DNA of 64,000 nucleotides from contig NZ_CP022282.1 of the NCBI RefSeq assembly GCF_002216065.1, forward strand, positions 1,426,001 through 1,490,000. The letters run 5' to 3'. How positions within the stretch are numbered: position 1 is the first letter of the stretch; the number at the start of each line of letters is the position of its first letter. Below the pieces are notes generated by a model. It ran no database searches and was not told where the DNA came from. It saw only the letters and a program-made list of their open reading frames with translations. The translations under genes and the position numbers were made by a program. Origin of the DNA: Chryseobacterium sp. T16E-39. GTDB taxonomy: Bacteria > Bacteroidota > Bacteroidia > Flavobacteriales > Weeksellaceae. This document shows, in pieces, positions 53,119 to 61,852 of the stretch.

Positions 53119-53148
53119 ATAAATCCTCTCATTTTTGAGAGGATTTAT
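53119..53148 (+). terminator. Terminator after DoxX-like gene
   Basis: A 13-bp stem (AAATCCTCTCA / TGAGAGGATTT core) with a TTTT loop. Confidence 0.8.
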
Positions 53149-53375
53149 TATTGAAAATTGATCGTTTCACTAATTGAGATTCTTCGCTCCGTTAGAAATT
53201 TAAGACTGGAAGAAGCAATAACAAAGACTGTAAATTAAAAATGAGATAAATAAAAAATTCTTCGATTATTAAAGAACTTAAGTGTACTTCTTAATTGAAA
53301 TTGCTTCATATTCGTTCGCAATGACAAAGTGTTTAAAAACTTTTGTGCCTTTTGTGGTTTAAATCTCATTCCATT

Positions 53376-54371
53376 TTAATTCATAAAAGCTTCCGGGATC
53401 CATTCAAATGCATCTGCTTTCTCTTTTGTAAATCCCAAACCCGGCCATGGGAGATGGTATGCAAAAGCCCGAGTTCTTGTTTCAGCCAATTGCTTAAGTA
53501 TTTTTTTTCGGGAAGCAATTGCAATATCCAGATCAGTATCTCCGAAATATCCCCAATCAGGATGAGGAAATAAGATCACATCAGAATGCATCAGGTCTGC
53601 AATATACAGAAGCTTCTCATTTCCCGATGAAATTGTAACCAGTGTAAGCCCTGGTGTATGTCCGGGTGCAAGCTGGAAATTAAAATTCCCATATAAGCTT
53701 TTATCCAGGTCATAGAATTTCAATTTTGGCTTTATCACTTTCAAAATATTCTGAATTCCAGGAATAACCTGGTTAAGAAATTCCGGTTGATTCTTTAATG
53801 CACTGTTGCTGAAATCCTTAATCGTTGCTTTCATCCAAAAATCATGTTCAACTTTTGAGATAAATAACTGAGCATTCGGAAAAACAAGCTGATTCTGCTT
53901 ATCTACTACGCCTCCGATATGATCCGGATGGGCATGGGAAAGGAATACATCCGTAATATCGGAAGCTGAGAAGCCTGCTCTTTTCAAGCTCTTCAGTAAA
54001 AATCCAGTTCTGGAATCTGCAAAAATGCCCATTCCACTATCCATTAAAATCAACCTGTCTTTTGTTTTAACGAGTAAAACATTCATGCCCATATCGATCG
54101 AGTTTTCGGCACGGAAATTATCTTTAAGAATCGTTTTTAATTCTGATGTGTCTCCCCTCGGAGCAAAAGAGTCAAGGTTTTCTTCATGAATAAATCCATC
54201 ACTAAGAATATACAGATCCAGATCACCCAGTTTTATTTTTTTAACACCAGAAAGATCATCCTCTGTAGTTGTGCTGAACACCGTTCTTTCATTTGCCAAC
54301 AAGCCGGAAAAAGGGATCATCGTTAAAGTTCCGGCTAAAATTCCATTTTTTAAAAGTTCTCTTCTATTCAT
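53376..54371 (-). CDS. Metallo-beta-lactamase-fold hydrolase with Tat-like signal (331 aa)
   Basis: The N-terminus MNRRELLKNGILAGTLTMIPFSGLLA looks like a twin-arginine signal, suggesting export folded with metal. The MBL motif is FLSHAHPDHIGGVVDKQN (HxHxDH). Downstream metal ligands lie in LAPGHTPGLTLVTIS (His) and YIADLMHSDVILFPHPDWG (Asp and His). It resembles the SdsA/QQ-type lactonase-like periplasmic hydrolases, but the substrate is unknown. It is cotranscribed with the MFS gene, whose stop is 2 bp from this start. Confidence 0.86.
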   Translation of the reverse strand: MNRRELLKNGILAGTLTMIPFSGLLANERTVFSTTTEDDLSGVKKIKLGDLDLYILSDGFIHEENLDSFAPRGDTSELKTILKDNFRAENSIDMGMNVLLVKTKDRLILMDSGMGIFADSRTGFLLKSLKRAGFSASDITDVFLSHAHPDHIGGVVDKQNQLVFPNAQLFISKVEHDFWMKATIKDFSNSALKNQPEFLNQVIPGIQNILKVIKPKLKFYDLDKSLYGNFNFQLAPGHTPGLTLVTISSGNEKLLYIADLMHSDVILFPHPDWGYFGDTDLDIAIASRKKILKQLAETRTRAFAYHLPWPGLGFTKEKADAFEWIPEAFMN

Positions 54372-54373
54372 AA

Positions 54374-55564
54374 TTATATATGTGCTTTTCTTATTTTGAT
54401 CATATTTAAGATAAACAAACCCAGAATTCCCAATACAAAATAACCTTCCGCCACCTGTAGTTGGAACTGAGGTTTTATCAGGCTTGCAATACCATAGCTT
54501 ATCGCTGAAGTGATAATGAATGCAACACCTCCTGTTAACCCGCCGGCAATTCCGGCAGAATCAGGAAATCTTCCGATACAATAAGAGAAATAATTATTGA
54601 AAATAAATCCTGCTGTTACATGAATCGCGAAGGCAAAAACAACCAAACTGTAAAGGTTACTTACGTAGTAAGAAAAAATGAACATCAAAATAATCAGAAT
54701 GAGCTGGATAAAATTAGCATAGCGAATTTTAGGCAGGAATGCTTTGTTGATCAAAGCTTTTCCTAAAAAGCCACCTGTCATCCATGCTAATCCAAGGATA
54801 AGCGAGACATATCCTGCAACGACTTCTGAATAGCCCATTTTGTGTTCGATAATGAATGCCCCACAGAGGTTGAAAAATATCACCATTGCATAACTCAGCC
54901 CACACATCAGCATTCCATAGAAAAAGTCTTTGGCTTTAAACATAGAATTGTATTCTTTGATCAGGAAACTGATACGAAACGGATTTCTTCTCTTTAAAGT
55001 TTCTCCCGAAAATAGCAGCTCAAAAATGAGAAGGAGTAAACTGTAGCCAGCTAAAACATAGAAATTGGACTGCCATCCAAAACTCTTTTGCAGATAACCA
55101 CCAATAAATGGTGCCACAATAGGACCTACCGACCATACAATCGTCATAATACTTAAATAGTGCTTCCTTCTCTCCCCTTCATAGACATCCACAAAAAAGG
55201 CACGTTTTGAAACTACCGCAAAACCGGACAGCATCCCATGGAGAACACGCATCGCATAGATAACCATAATATTTTCTGTGGTTGCGGTAATCAGAAAAGT
55301 AACGACGAACAACGCCAAAGAAAAAACAGATACCGGGTACCGCCCAAATGAGTCTACAACACTTCCGGCAAAAAACTGTGTGACTCCATAGCTTATTAAA
55401 AATATAGACAGGGTTAGCTGTATACTACTTTCAGGCAAATGAAGCTCAGTAGCCATACTTGGCATTGAGGGTAAATAAATATCCGTTGCCAGGCCTGACA
55501 TCGGAATTACTGCAAAAGCTAAAATGGTAGCTATAAATTGATTCTTTTCTTTAAGAGCCTTCAT
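54374..55564 (-). CDS. Bcr/CflA-type multidrug MFS exporter (396 aa)
   Basis: Twelve predicted helices. The N-terminus FIATILAFAVIPMSGLATDIYLPSMPSMATELHLPESSIQLTLSIFLISYGVTQFFAGSVVDSFGRYPV is the Bcr/CflA signature, with motif A-like DSFGRYPV. A second half repeat follows with QLILIILMFIFSYYVSNLY. Such pumps export bicyclomycin, chloramphenicol and related compounds. It precedes the MBL hydrolase gene with a 2-bp gap, so the two are probably a drug-modification plus efflux pair. The aldo/keto reductase and AraC genes upstream are on the same strand. Confidence 0.88.
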   Translation of the reverse strand: MKALKEKNQFIATILAFAVIPMSGLATDIYLPSMPSMATELHLPESSIQLTLSIFLISYGVTQFFAGSVVDSFGRYPVSVFSLALFVVTFLITATTENIMVIYAMRVLHGMLSGFAVVSKRAFFVDVYEGERRKHYLSIMTIVWSVGPIVAPFIGGYLQKSFGWQSNFYVLAGYSLLLLIFELLFSGETLKRRNPFRISFLIKEYNSMFKAKDFFYGMLMCGLSYAMVIFFNLCGAFIIEHKMGYSEVVAGYVSLILGLAWMTGGFLGKALINKAFLPKIRYANFIQLILIILMFIFSYYVSNLYSLVVFAFAIHVTAGFIFNNYFSYCIGRFPDSAGIAGGLTGGVAFIITSAISYGIASLIKPQFQLQVAEGYFVLGILGLFILNMIKIRKAHI

Positions 55565-55596
55565 TTCCTCTCCTTATTTTCTTTCATAAAAAAATC

Positions 55597-55623
55597 TGGA
55601 TTTCTGAGTATTTCAGAAATCCA
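55597..55623 (-). terminator. Terminator of aldo/keto reductase gene
   Basis: TGGATTTCTGA / TCAGAAATCCA, 11 bp perfect, GTATT loop; on the minus strand a T7 run follows. Confidence 0.8.
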
Positions 55624-55637
55624 AACTTAAATTTTCA

Positions 55638-56639
55638 TTAATTATTGACCAGTTTCATTGATCCTTCACTATATCTTTCTCCCACATTAGGATATTTCTT
55701 CAAGATAGCATCTACTGCATCGAGATCAGATTGGGAAAGCTCGACATTAATGGCTGCGATATTTTCTTCGAGATACTTAATCCGTTTTGTTCCGGGAATA
55801 GGAATTATATCATCACCCTGATTAAGTACCCAGGCTAATGCCAACTGTGTTCCTTTAATTCCCTTAGAACTTGCAAGTTCATTAAATTCCTGAACCAGCT
55901 TTCGGTTGTTTTCAAGGCTTTCCTCCTGATAACGTGGTAATGATTTTCTGAAATCATCATCTCCAAAATTCTGAACTTCATTGATGTTGGCAAAAAGTCC
56001 TCTGGCTAATGGAGAATATGGAACTAAAGAGATGCCTAATTCTCTTATCGTAGGTAAGATCTCTTTTTCAACATCTTTTGTCAGAATAGAGTATTCCGAT
56101 TGTAAAGCAGTAATAGGATGGATTTTATTTGCTTTTTTAATAGATTCTGCGGAAGCTTCTGATAACCCTATATATTTTACCTTCCCCGCTTTTACAAGAT
56201 CGGCCATTGCTCCTACAGTCTCTTCAACAGGAATGTTCGGGTCAACTCTATGTGCATAATACAAATCTATTGTATCAATTTTCAAGCGTTGAAGACTCAG
56301 ATCTACAGCCTGCTTTATCCATTCCGGAGAACCGTCAAAATATGTTCCGGGAGCACCACTGTGGCTCGCTTTACCATCCTTAAACCTGAATCCGAATTTT
56401 GTAGCGATAAAGATTTTATCACGGTTCGGAACCAGTACTTTGGAAATCAGTTTCTCATTTTCACCATTGGCATACATATCGGCAGTGTCCCAGAAATTAA
56501 CCCCCAGGTCCAAAGCTTTGTGTAGTGTATTGATGCTTTCCTGCTCATCAGCGGGTCCGTAGGCAAAGCTCATTCCCATACATCCTAAACCAATAGCAGA
56601 TAACTGCTCTCCTGTGTTTCCTAATTTTCTAAATTTCAT
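55638..56639 (-). CDS. Aldo/keto reductase (333 aa)
   Basis: A TIM-barrel NADPH-dependent reductase. It opens MKFRKLGNTGEQLSAIGLGCMGMSFAYGPADEQESINTLHKALDLGVNFWDTADMYANGENEKLI, with Asp and Tyr of the catalytic tetrad in DTADMY, Lys in IATKFGF and His in YYAHRVDP. The C-terminal NADP site is PIPGTKRIKYLEENI. This is the AKR13-like 'aldo/keto reductase YakC' branch. It is preceded on the same strand by an AraC gene that probably activates it. Confidence 0.94.
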   Translation of the reverse strand: MKFRKLGNTGEQLSAIGLGCMGMSFAYGPADEQESINTLHKALDLGVNFWDTADMYANGENEKLISKVLVPNRDKIFIATKFGFRFKDGKASHSGAPGTYFDGSPEWIKQAVDLSLQRLKIDTIDLYYAHRVDPNIPVEETVGAMADLVKAGKVKYIGLSEASAESIKKANKIHPITALQSEYSILTKDVEKEILPTIRELGISLVPYSPLARGLFANINEVQNFGDDDFRKSLPRYQEESLENNRKLVQEFNELASSKGIKGTQLALAWVLNQGDDIIPIPGTKRIKYLEENIAAINVELSQSDLDAVDAILKKYPNVGERYSEGSMKLVNN

Positions 56640-56727
56640 GATTGCTTGTGATTTTAAATTATAAGAACAAAATTATAACAACCTGAATGATTACTTTATA
56701 TAGAATTCAAACTAAGAATTATAAAAT

Positions 56728-57633
56728 TCAAACAAGATCACTTCTTAAAGCGTTGGGCGTATTTCCGGTTTGTTTTTTAAAATAATTGGTAAAATACGCC
56801 GGTTCTTCAAATCCAAGCCCGTAAGCTATTTCAGAAATATTCCAATCGGTGTGTTTTAATAAGGCATTAGCCTCCTGAATAATTCTCGAAGTAATCTGCT
56901 GACTGGTGGTTTTCCCTGTAACCTCTTTTACAGATCTGTTAAGGGAGTTAACATGAATAGAAAGGCTTTCAGCATAATCATTAGGCGATCTTAGCTTCAG
57001 ATAGGCATCCGGGCTGTCTATGGGAAACTGTCTCTCTAAAAGCTCCATGAATAATGAAGCCACTCTTTGAGAAGCATTCTGATAATGTTCAAAATTCTCA
57101 GCAGGATGCATCTTCATCGTTTCATGAATTAAAAGATGAAGATAATTTCTGAGCATATCATATTTGTGGATATAATCAGATTCAATTTCTGCCATCATCT
57201 TCTCAAAGATGCCGGAAACTGTTTTTTGCTGCTCGTCATTAACAAAGAATACCGGTGTTCCTCCTATCCTGAATAGGGGTGAATCCTGGAGATTTCCTAA
57301 GCGGGTGCCATTTTGCAAAAACTGATCCGTAAACAAACAGAACCATCCTTTCTGATCATCATCATCGGCTTCCCATGAATAAGGTACGACAGGATTGGAA
57401 AATAATAGGGCTGGTTTATCTACGCGGATCCATTTATCAGCATAATGAAGCTTTCCTTTTCCAACAATTAGTGATACTTTATAAAAATCTCTTCTGCTGT
57501 ATGGAGTAACCAATGCACAGTTATCCCGGGAAAACACATTAAAGTGCCCCAAACCTGAATCGGAATGGCAGGAAGGAAAGACTCTAACCTGAGTACGACG
57601 ATAAAATTCTTGTAATGATTCTGATGATTCCAT
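56728..57633 (-). CDS. AraC-family transcriptional regulator (301 aa)
   Basis: An N-terminal cupin-like effector domain (about 20-150, DFYKVSLIVGKGKLHYADKWIRVDKPALLFSNPVVPYSWEADDDD) and a C-terminal two-HTH AraC domain: ESLSIHVNSLNRSVKEVTGKTTSQQITSRIIQEANALLKHTDWNISEIAYGLGFEEPAYFTNYFKKQTGNTPNALR. It lies 88 bp upstream of the aldo/keto reductase gene on the same strand and is probably its activator. A 544-bp gene-free region with tandem repeats lies upstream. Confidence 0.92.
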   Translation of the reverse strand: MESSESLQEFYRRTQVRVFPSCHSDSGLGHFNVFSRDNCALVTPYSRRDFYKVSLIVGKGKLHYADKWIRVDKPALLFSNPVVPYSWEADDDDQKGWFCLFTDQFLQNGTRLGNLQDSPLFRIGGTPVFFVNDEQQKTVSGIFEKMMAEIESDYIHKYDMLRNYLHLLIHETMKMHPAENFEHYQNASQRVASLFMELLERQFPIDSPDAYLKLRSPNDYAESLSIHVNSLNRSVKEVTGKTTSQQITSRIIQEANALLKHTDWNISEIAYGLGFEEPAYFTNYFKKQTGNTPNALRSDLV

Positions 57634-57892
57634 AACACAAAGTTATAAAATTCAAACACAATTAAGAATATATAATTTCAAATAACCATTGGAACAAAAA
57701 AAAATGACTGATCTTACGAACAGCCATCAAAAAAAATTTGAATATATAGTGAAATGTGATTCATTACGGTGCTCATGTCCTTTCAATTAAAATGCCAAAT
57801 TACAGGAGTCGATTATTAATCTTTATTAAACTTTTGTAAGGAGTTGAAAATGTAGGGAATAAATTATTGGGGGAGAGAGGGGTTCGGGATTC

Positions 57893-57930
57893 GAGTTGCG
57901 AGTTATGGGTTATGAGTTATGAGTTATGAG
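57893..57930. repeat. 7-bp tandem repeat
   Basis: Five units in a row: GAGTTGC, GAGTTAT, GGGTTAT, GAGTTAT, GAGTTAT, then GAG. Confidence 0.7.
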
Positions 57931-57952
57931 ACAATAATACCCTTATCTCTTT

Positions 57953-58016
57953 TTCACACCCTCATACTCTCATACTCTCTTACTCTCTTACTTTCACACC
58001 CTCTAACCCTCTAACT
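57953..58016. repeat. 8-bp tandem repeat
   Basis: Eight successive units: TTCACACC, CTCATACT twice, CTCTTACT twice, TTCACACC, CTCTAACC, CTCTAACT. Pyrimidine-rich on this strand. Confidence 0.7.
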
Positions 58017-58177
58017 TCTATCCTCAAATCCCAATAATTGCTTAATTTAAAAGAATATAAATTACGGACAACTTCTTAAAATTAACTCATTGTATGATTT
58101 TAATTTGTAATTTTAAAGAAGAGATCTGATTATAAGCTCTCGAAAATCATTTATCATCCAACCTAATCTCAATAATT

Positions 58178-58465
58178 ATGGAAAATATAAAATTTGAAAT
58201 ATCTCCATATCAAGATGAATTGCAGATATTAATCGATGAAAAGAAAGCCGGATACATGTCCATGGCAATTGATGGCAGACAATTAATTGTATACTACACA
58301 AAACTCAACGAAGAACTTGAAGGGCATGGATATGCTAAAATGCTTTTAGACGAACTGGTACGGTATGCAGAGGAAAAAGATTTACTGATAGACCCTGAAT
58401 GCGATTTTGTAAGACAGCAATTTGAAAATCATCCGAAAAGATACAAAGACATCTGGCACGCCTAA
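58178..58465 (+). CDS. YidJ-like GNAT family N-acetyltransferase (95 aa)
   Basis: A short GNAT: YLSMAIDGRQLIVYYTKLNEELEGHGYAKMLLDELVRYAEEKDLLIDPECDFVRQQF. The acetyl-CoA loop is GHGYAKML and the final strand ends DFVRQQF, matching the GNAT-like domain of Bacillus YjdJ/E. coli YidJ-type proteins (about 90 residues). It is not a full-length N-acetyltransferase and substrates are unknown. Convergent with the MBL gene that follows 2 bp away. Confidence 0.87.
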   Translation: MENIKFEISPYQDELQILIDEKKAGYMSMAIDGRQLIVYYTKLNEELEGHGYAKMLLDELVRYAEEKDLLIDPECDFVRQQFENHPKRYKDIWHA

Positions 58466-58467
58466 GG

Positions 58468-59565
58468 CTAATCCTCCCACCACGTCTTGAATTGAGTATC
58501 CGATTGATTCAAATCAACTATTTCGCCAATCATAGGAGTAAGAATATGTAATTTTTTCTCTTTACCCAAACTTGATATTTTTTTAAGCGGCTCATTCCAG
58601 GGATGAAGAGCCAGAGCAAATTTTGAGGAATGAACAGGAATTATGTTTTGGGCATTAACTTCTATACTTGCCTGTATAACCTCCTGAGGAAGTGCATGAA
58701 TATATTTCCAGGCTTCATTATATTGCCCGTTCTCCATAATAGCATAATCAAAAGGACCATACTTTTCACCAATCATTTTAAAATGAGTATCATAACCACT
58801 GTCACCACCTAGGAAGAGCTTTTTCGTAGGCGTTTCCAGAACATACGAGGTCCATAATGTTCCGTTTCTTTTTATTTTTCTTCCTGAAAAATGCCTTGCC
58901 GGAGTAAAGGTTATTTTAATATTATTTTTTAAATCAGCAATACCACCCCATTCTTCTTCAATAAGCTGATCTTCCCTGTAGCCCCATTTTTCAAAATGTG
59001 CACCCACTCCCAGAGGTAAAATAACAGTTCCTACCCTATCTTTTATATTTTTAACCGTAGGATAGTCTAAATGGTCAAAATGATCATGAGTAATAATAAG
59101 ATAATCAAGATTGGGAACATCTTCAGGTTTGAAAATATCAGAACCCGTAAATGCTTTATTGAAAAATTTGAACGGAGATCCGTAAGTACTTAGAACAGGG
59201 TCTATTAAAAAAGAAACTCCATCCGTCTGTATAAAATAGGAAGAATGCCCCAACCAGATAAAAACATCCTGATCTTTTGGAATATCTTTTAAACTGGTAT
59301 GTATGGAAGGAATCCTCTTTAATGGCTTTAAAAGGGGATCTTTTTTAGCCAGAAAAAAATTATAGAGAACTTCAGACATGCTATGTCCTTCGGCAAGTGA
59401 CGGAGTGTGACTAATATTCTGAAACTGCCCATCCCTATAATGTTTTGACTGTTTCATTCGCTCCAATCTTTTCCCTGCAGGATCAGAACCAAAAACATCC
59501 TGACTCATTATTAAATAATACGCCAACACCAACAGAATAACAACTGCAATAAGTAAATACATCAT
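58468..59565 (-). CDS. Membrane-anchored metallo-hydrolase, NAPE-PLD/UlaG-like (365 aa)
   Basis: I start at MMYLLIAVVILLVLAYYLIMSQ, a membrane anchor; the frame extends 18 codons upstream without a hydrophobic signal. The metal site is YLIITHDHFDHLDYPTVKNI (HxHxDH); further ligands are expected in FTPARHFSGR (His), LGGDSGYDTHF (Asp) and IIPVHSSKFALALHPW (His). WLGHSSYFIQTDGVSFLIDPVLS is the classical UlaG/NAPE-PLD opening. It is a periplasmic or cytoplasmic phosphodiesterase/lactonase-like enzyme; the substrate is unknown. Confidence 0.85.
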   Translation of the reverse strand: MMYLLIAVVILLVLAYYLIMSQDVFGSDPAGKRLERMKQSKHYRDGQFQNISHTPSLAEGHSMSEVLYNFFLAKKDPLLKPLKRIPSIHTSLKDIPKDQDVFIWLGHSSYFIQTDGVSFLIDPVLSTYGSPFKFFNKAFTGSDIFKPEDVPNLDYLIITHDHFDHLDYPTVKNIKDRVGTVILPLGVGAHFEKWGYREDQLIEEEWGGIADLKNNIKITFTPARHFSGRKIKRNGTLWTSYVLETPTKKLFLGGDSGYDTHFKMIGEKYGPFDYAIMENGQYNEAWKYIHALPQEVIQASIEVNAQNIIPVHSSKFALALHPWNEPLKKISSLGKEKKLHILTPMIGEIVDLNQSDTQFKTWWED

Positions 59566-59709
59566 TTGATAAAAATAAGCATCAAATGTATTAACTTTTG
59601 CCCTTAAATGGTATACCAAACCGGGAAATAAGCAATTTATTTAACGAAATATTATAACACTTATTTAAAAAATTATCATTATTTTAATATTCTGATCATT
59701 TTAAACAAT

Positions 59710-59717
59710 TAAATTTG
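59710..59717 (+). promoter_or_regulatory. -7 box (TAAATTTG) supporting a TTG start for the S41 peptidase
   Basis: TAAATTTG fits TAnnTTTG and ends 21 bp before the TTG start codon at 59739. No ATG is available in that frame near the N-terminus, so a TTG start and this short leader are consistent. Confidence 0.5.
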
Positions 59718-59738
59718 TAGGTTTTAAACACAAAGACA

Positions 59739-61238
59739 TTGAAAATTTCATTAATTCTATTTGGATTCTTTTTTTTATGGTCCTGCTCTTCGGTCGCCAA
59801 TAGCGAACAGCAGGATGCGGCGCTTATAGAACCTGATCAACTTAAAAAAGATGTGGATTATGCCTACAGTAAATTAAAAGAGATGCATCCTCAGCTTTAC
59901 AGGTACACCACAAGAAAAGATCTGGATTATAGAATCGACAGCCTTAAACAGACCATTAACAAACCTCTTACCCCCATTGAGTTTTATTTCAAATTACAAC
60001 CAGTAATTACAACGATTCGGGAAGGGCATCTCTCACTGATGATCCCTTTTGAGAAACTAAAAAAGGAGTATGGCGGAAGAAAATTATTCAACTATTTTAA
60101 ATATGCGATAAAGGATAACCATTTATATATTATAGAAAATAAAGATTCTATTTATAATATAAAACCGGGTACCGAAATAGTAAGCATTGATGATGTCCCT
60201 GTTATTTCCTATATCAACAGATACAAAAACCTGATCAGCAGTGACGGCCGGAATAAAACTTTTATCCCTTACTATCTTAAAGACATGATTTTCATCTTTT
60301 TTTGTATGGAAAATGGCTTCCTGGATCATGTGAGAATTGAAACATTATATAATAATGAAAAGAAAAGTTATACGCTTGAGAGACAAAAGCAGAGCGATCA
60401 GGAAAGAGAAAAGCTTAAAGGCCTGACCGCCTCAAAAAGCAGTCGTTCTCAATGTTCAGGCACCCGTAATTTTCAGTTTTTAGATGATGATAATTCCATT
60501 GCTTATATCAATATAAAAAGATTTTCAGACAACCATTCAGATAAATTTTACCGGGATACTTTTGAAAGAATTAAAGAAGCAAAATCATCTTATCTTATAC
60601 TGGATATAAGGGATAACTATGGAGGTTCCCTGCAGGAAATCAATACTCTTTATTCGTATCTTGTGTCCGAGCCTTTTACCTTGATAAAACCCTCAAGACT
60701 TAATTCAGGCTTTACTCCATTAAAGACCAATTATTTTAAAAAAAGCAGCCCTCTGGAATATGCATTGAAAGGGATTACTTATCCTACTTATTTTTTCCTT
60801 AAAACCTTCCATACATACAAAGGAACTGATGGTAAATTCTATTATAAAATAAAAGCAGATAATGTAACCAAGCCCAGTAAAAATGCTTTTCAGGGGAAAA
60901 TTTTTGTACTGGTAAATGGAGGAAGTTATTCAGCATCTTCTATTATCAGTTCTAAATTAAAGTTTGATAAAAAGGCGCTGTTAGTAGGTGAAGAAACCGG
61001 AGGAGCAAATGATGGAACTGTAGCAGGTTTTTATTCTTATCAGGTGTTGCCAAATTCCAAACTCACTTTACCGATTGGATTGTTATTGGTAAACCCAAAT
61101 ATTACACTCACCAACTCGCAAAGAGGAGTAATTCCTGATGTAGCCATCCCTGAAACTTTACAAGATATCATTAATAAAAATGATGTTCAATTAAATTGGG
61201 TGAAGAGCGAGATTGAAAAAGAGAAAAAAAAGCCATAA
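59739..61238 (+). CDS. S41-family peptidase lipoprotein, TTG start (499 aa)
   Basis: It begins at TTG, giving MKISLILFGFFFLWSCSS with a lipobox Cys. The N-terminal domain (about 30-180) precedes a PDZ-like segment and the S41 catalytic domain: NFQFLDDDNSIAYINIKRFSDN, YLILDIRDNYGGS, then the nucleophile in VLVNGGSYSASSIISSKL and LVGEETGGANDG. The family cleaves C-terminal regions of proteins in the periplasm. Being a lipoprotein, it faces the outer membrane or inner-membrane periplasmic side. It is 12 bp ahead of the YdcF-like gene, so probably in one transcript. Confidence 0.87.
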   Translation: MKISLILFGFFFLWSCSSVANSEQQDAALIEPDQLKKDVDYAYSKLKEMHPQLYRYTTRKDLDYRIDSLKQTINKPLTPIEFYFKLQPVITTIREGHLSLMIPFEKLKKEYGGRKLFNYFKYAIKDNHLYIIENKDSIYNIKPGTEIVSIDDVPVISYINRYKNLISSDGRNKTFIPYYLKDMIFIFFCMENGFLDHVRIETLYNNEKKSYTLERQKQSDQEREKLKGLTASKSSRSQCSGTRNFQFLDDDNSIAYINIKRFSDNHSDKFYRDTFERIKEAKSSYLILDIRDNYGGSLQEINTLYSYLVSEPFTLIKPSRLNSGFTPLKTNYFKKSSPLEYALKGITYPTYFFLKTFHTYKGTDGKFYYKIKADNVTKPSKNAFQGKIFVLVNGGSYSASSIISSKLKFDKKALLVGEETGGANDGTVAGFYSYQVLPNSKLTLPIGLLLVNPNITLTNSQRGVIPDVAIPETLQDIINKNDVQLNWVKSEIEKEKKKP

Positions 61239-61250
61239 AAAAACATTATA

Positions 61251-61811
61251 ATGAAAAAAATTCTATTTTTTTTAAAAGCCATTTTCTATGTTTTCATCCT
61301 ATGGTTTGTGATACATTCATTGTACATTATTGCAGATGGCTTATACGATACTAAACAAAAATCTGATCTAGCTGTTATTCTGGGAAATAAAGTTAATGAA
61401 GATGGTACATTATCCAAAAGACTGGAAAAGCGATTAGAAACAGGAATTGAGCTTTATAAGAACCATAGAATCAAAAAAATTCTAGTAAGTGGGGGCTTTG
61501 GAAAAGAAGGTTATTTTGAAGGAGACAAAATGAAAGATTTTTTAATTTCGAATGGAATTCCCGACTCTCTGATAATTGTCGATAATCATGGTGATAATAC
61601 AAGAGCAACTGTTGAAAATACTTTACAATTGAAAAAGCAATTGGATTTCAATAGCGTGATTGTTATTTCACAATACTTTCATGTTACAAGAACAAAAAAA
61701 CTTTTTAAAGATAGCGGTTTCACGAATGTGACAAGTGCAAGCCCCCGGTATTTTGAAGTAAGAGATTTATATTCGATTATCAGGGAATTTCCAGCTTATT
61801 ACACCCAGTAA
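61251..61811 (+). CDS. YdcF/SanA-family (DUF218) protein (186 aa)
   Basis: One N-terminal helix (LFFLKAIFYVFILWFVIHSLYII) anchors the protein; the DUF218 domain follows with DLAVILGNKVNEDGTLSKRLEKRLETGIELYKNHRIKKILVSGG and DNHGDNTRATVENT. VIVISQYFHVTRTKKLFKDSGF near the end is diagnostic. SanA/YdcF proteins affect envelope permeability and may bind nucleotide-like ligands; no enzymatic role is proven. It follows the S41 gene by 12 bp. Confidence 0.88.
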   Translation: MKKILFFLKAIFYVFILWFVIHSLYIIADGLYDTKQKSDLAVILGNKVNEDGTLSKRLEKRLETGIELYKNHRIKKILVSGGFGKEGYFEGDKMKDFLISNGIPDSLIIVDNHGDNTRATVENTLQLKKQLDFNSVIVISQYFHVTRTKKLFKDSGFTNVTSASPRYFEVRDLYSIIREFPAYYTQ

Positions 61812-61852
61812 TAATTTTTAGCTAAAATAAAACCATAAACTTAACTTTGGTA

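Larger units (their letters stand above)
57634..58177. other. Gene-free region with tandem repeats
   Basis: 544 bp without a gene. It holds a 7-bp tandem (GAGTTAT-type) followed by an 8-bp tandem (CTCATACT-type), and otherwise AT-rich sequence leading to the GNAT gene. Confidence 0.6.

Noticed and set aside
57893..58016. Tandem repeats as a CRISPR array or origin
   Set aside because: Units of 7 and 8 bp are far too short, and no dnaA-type boxes or cas genes were seen.
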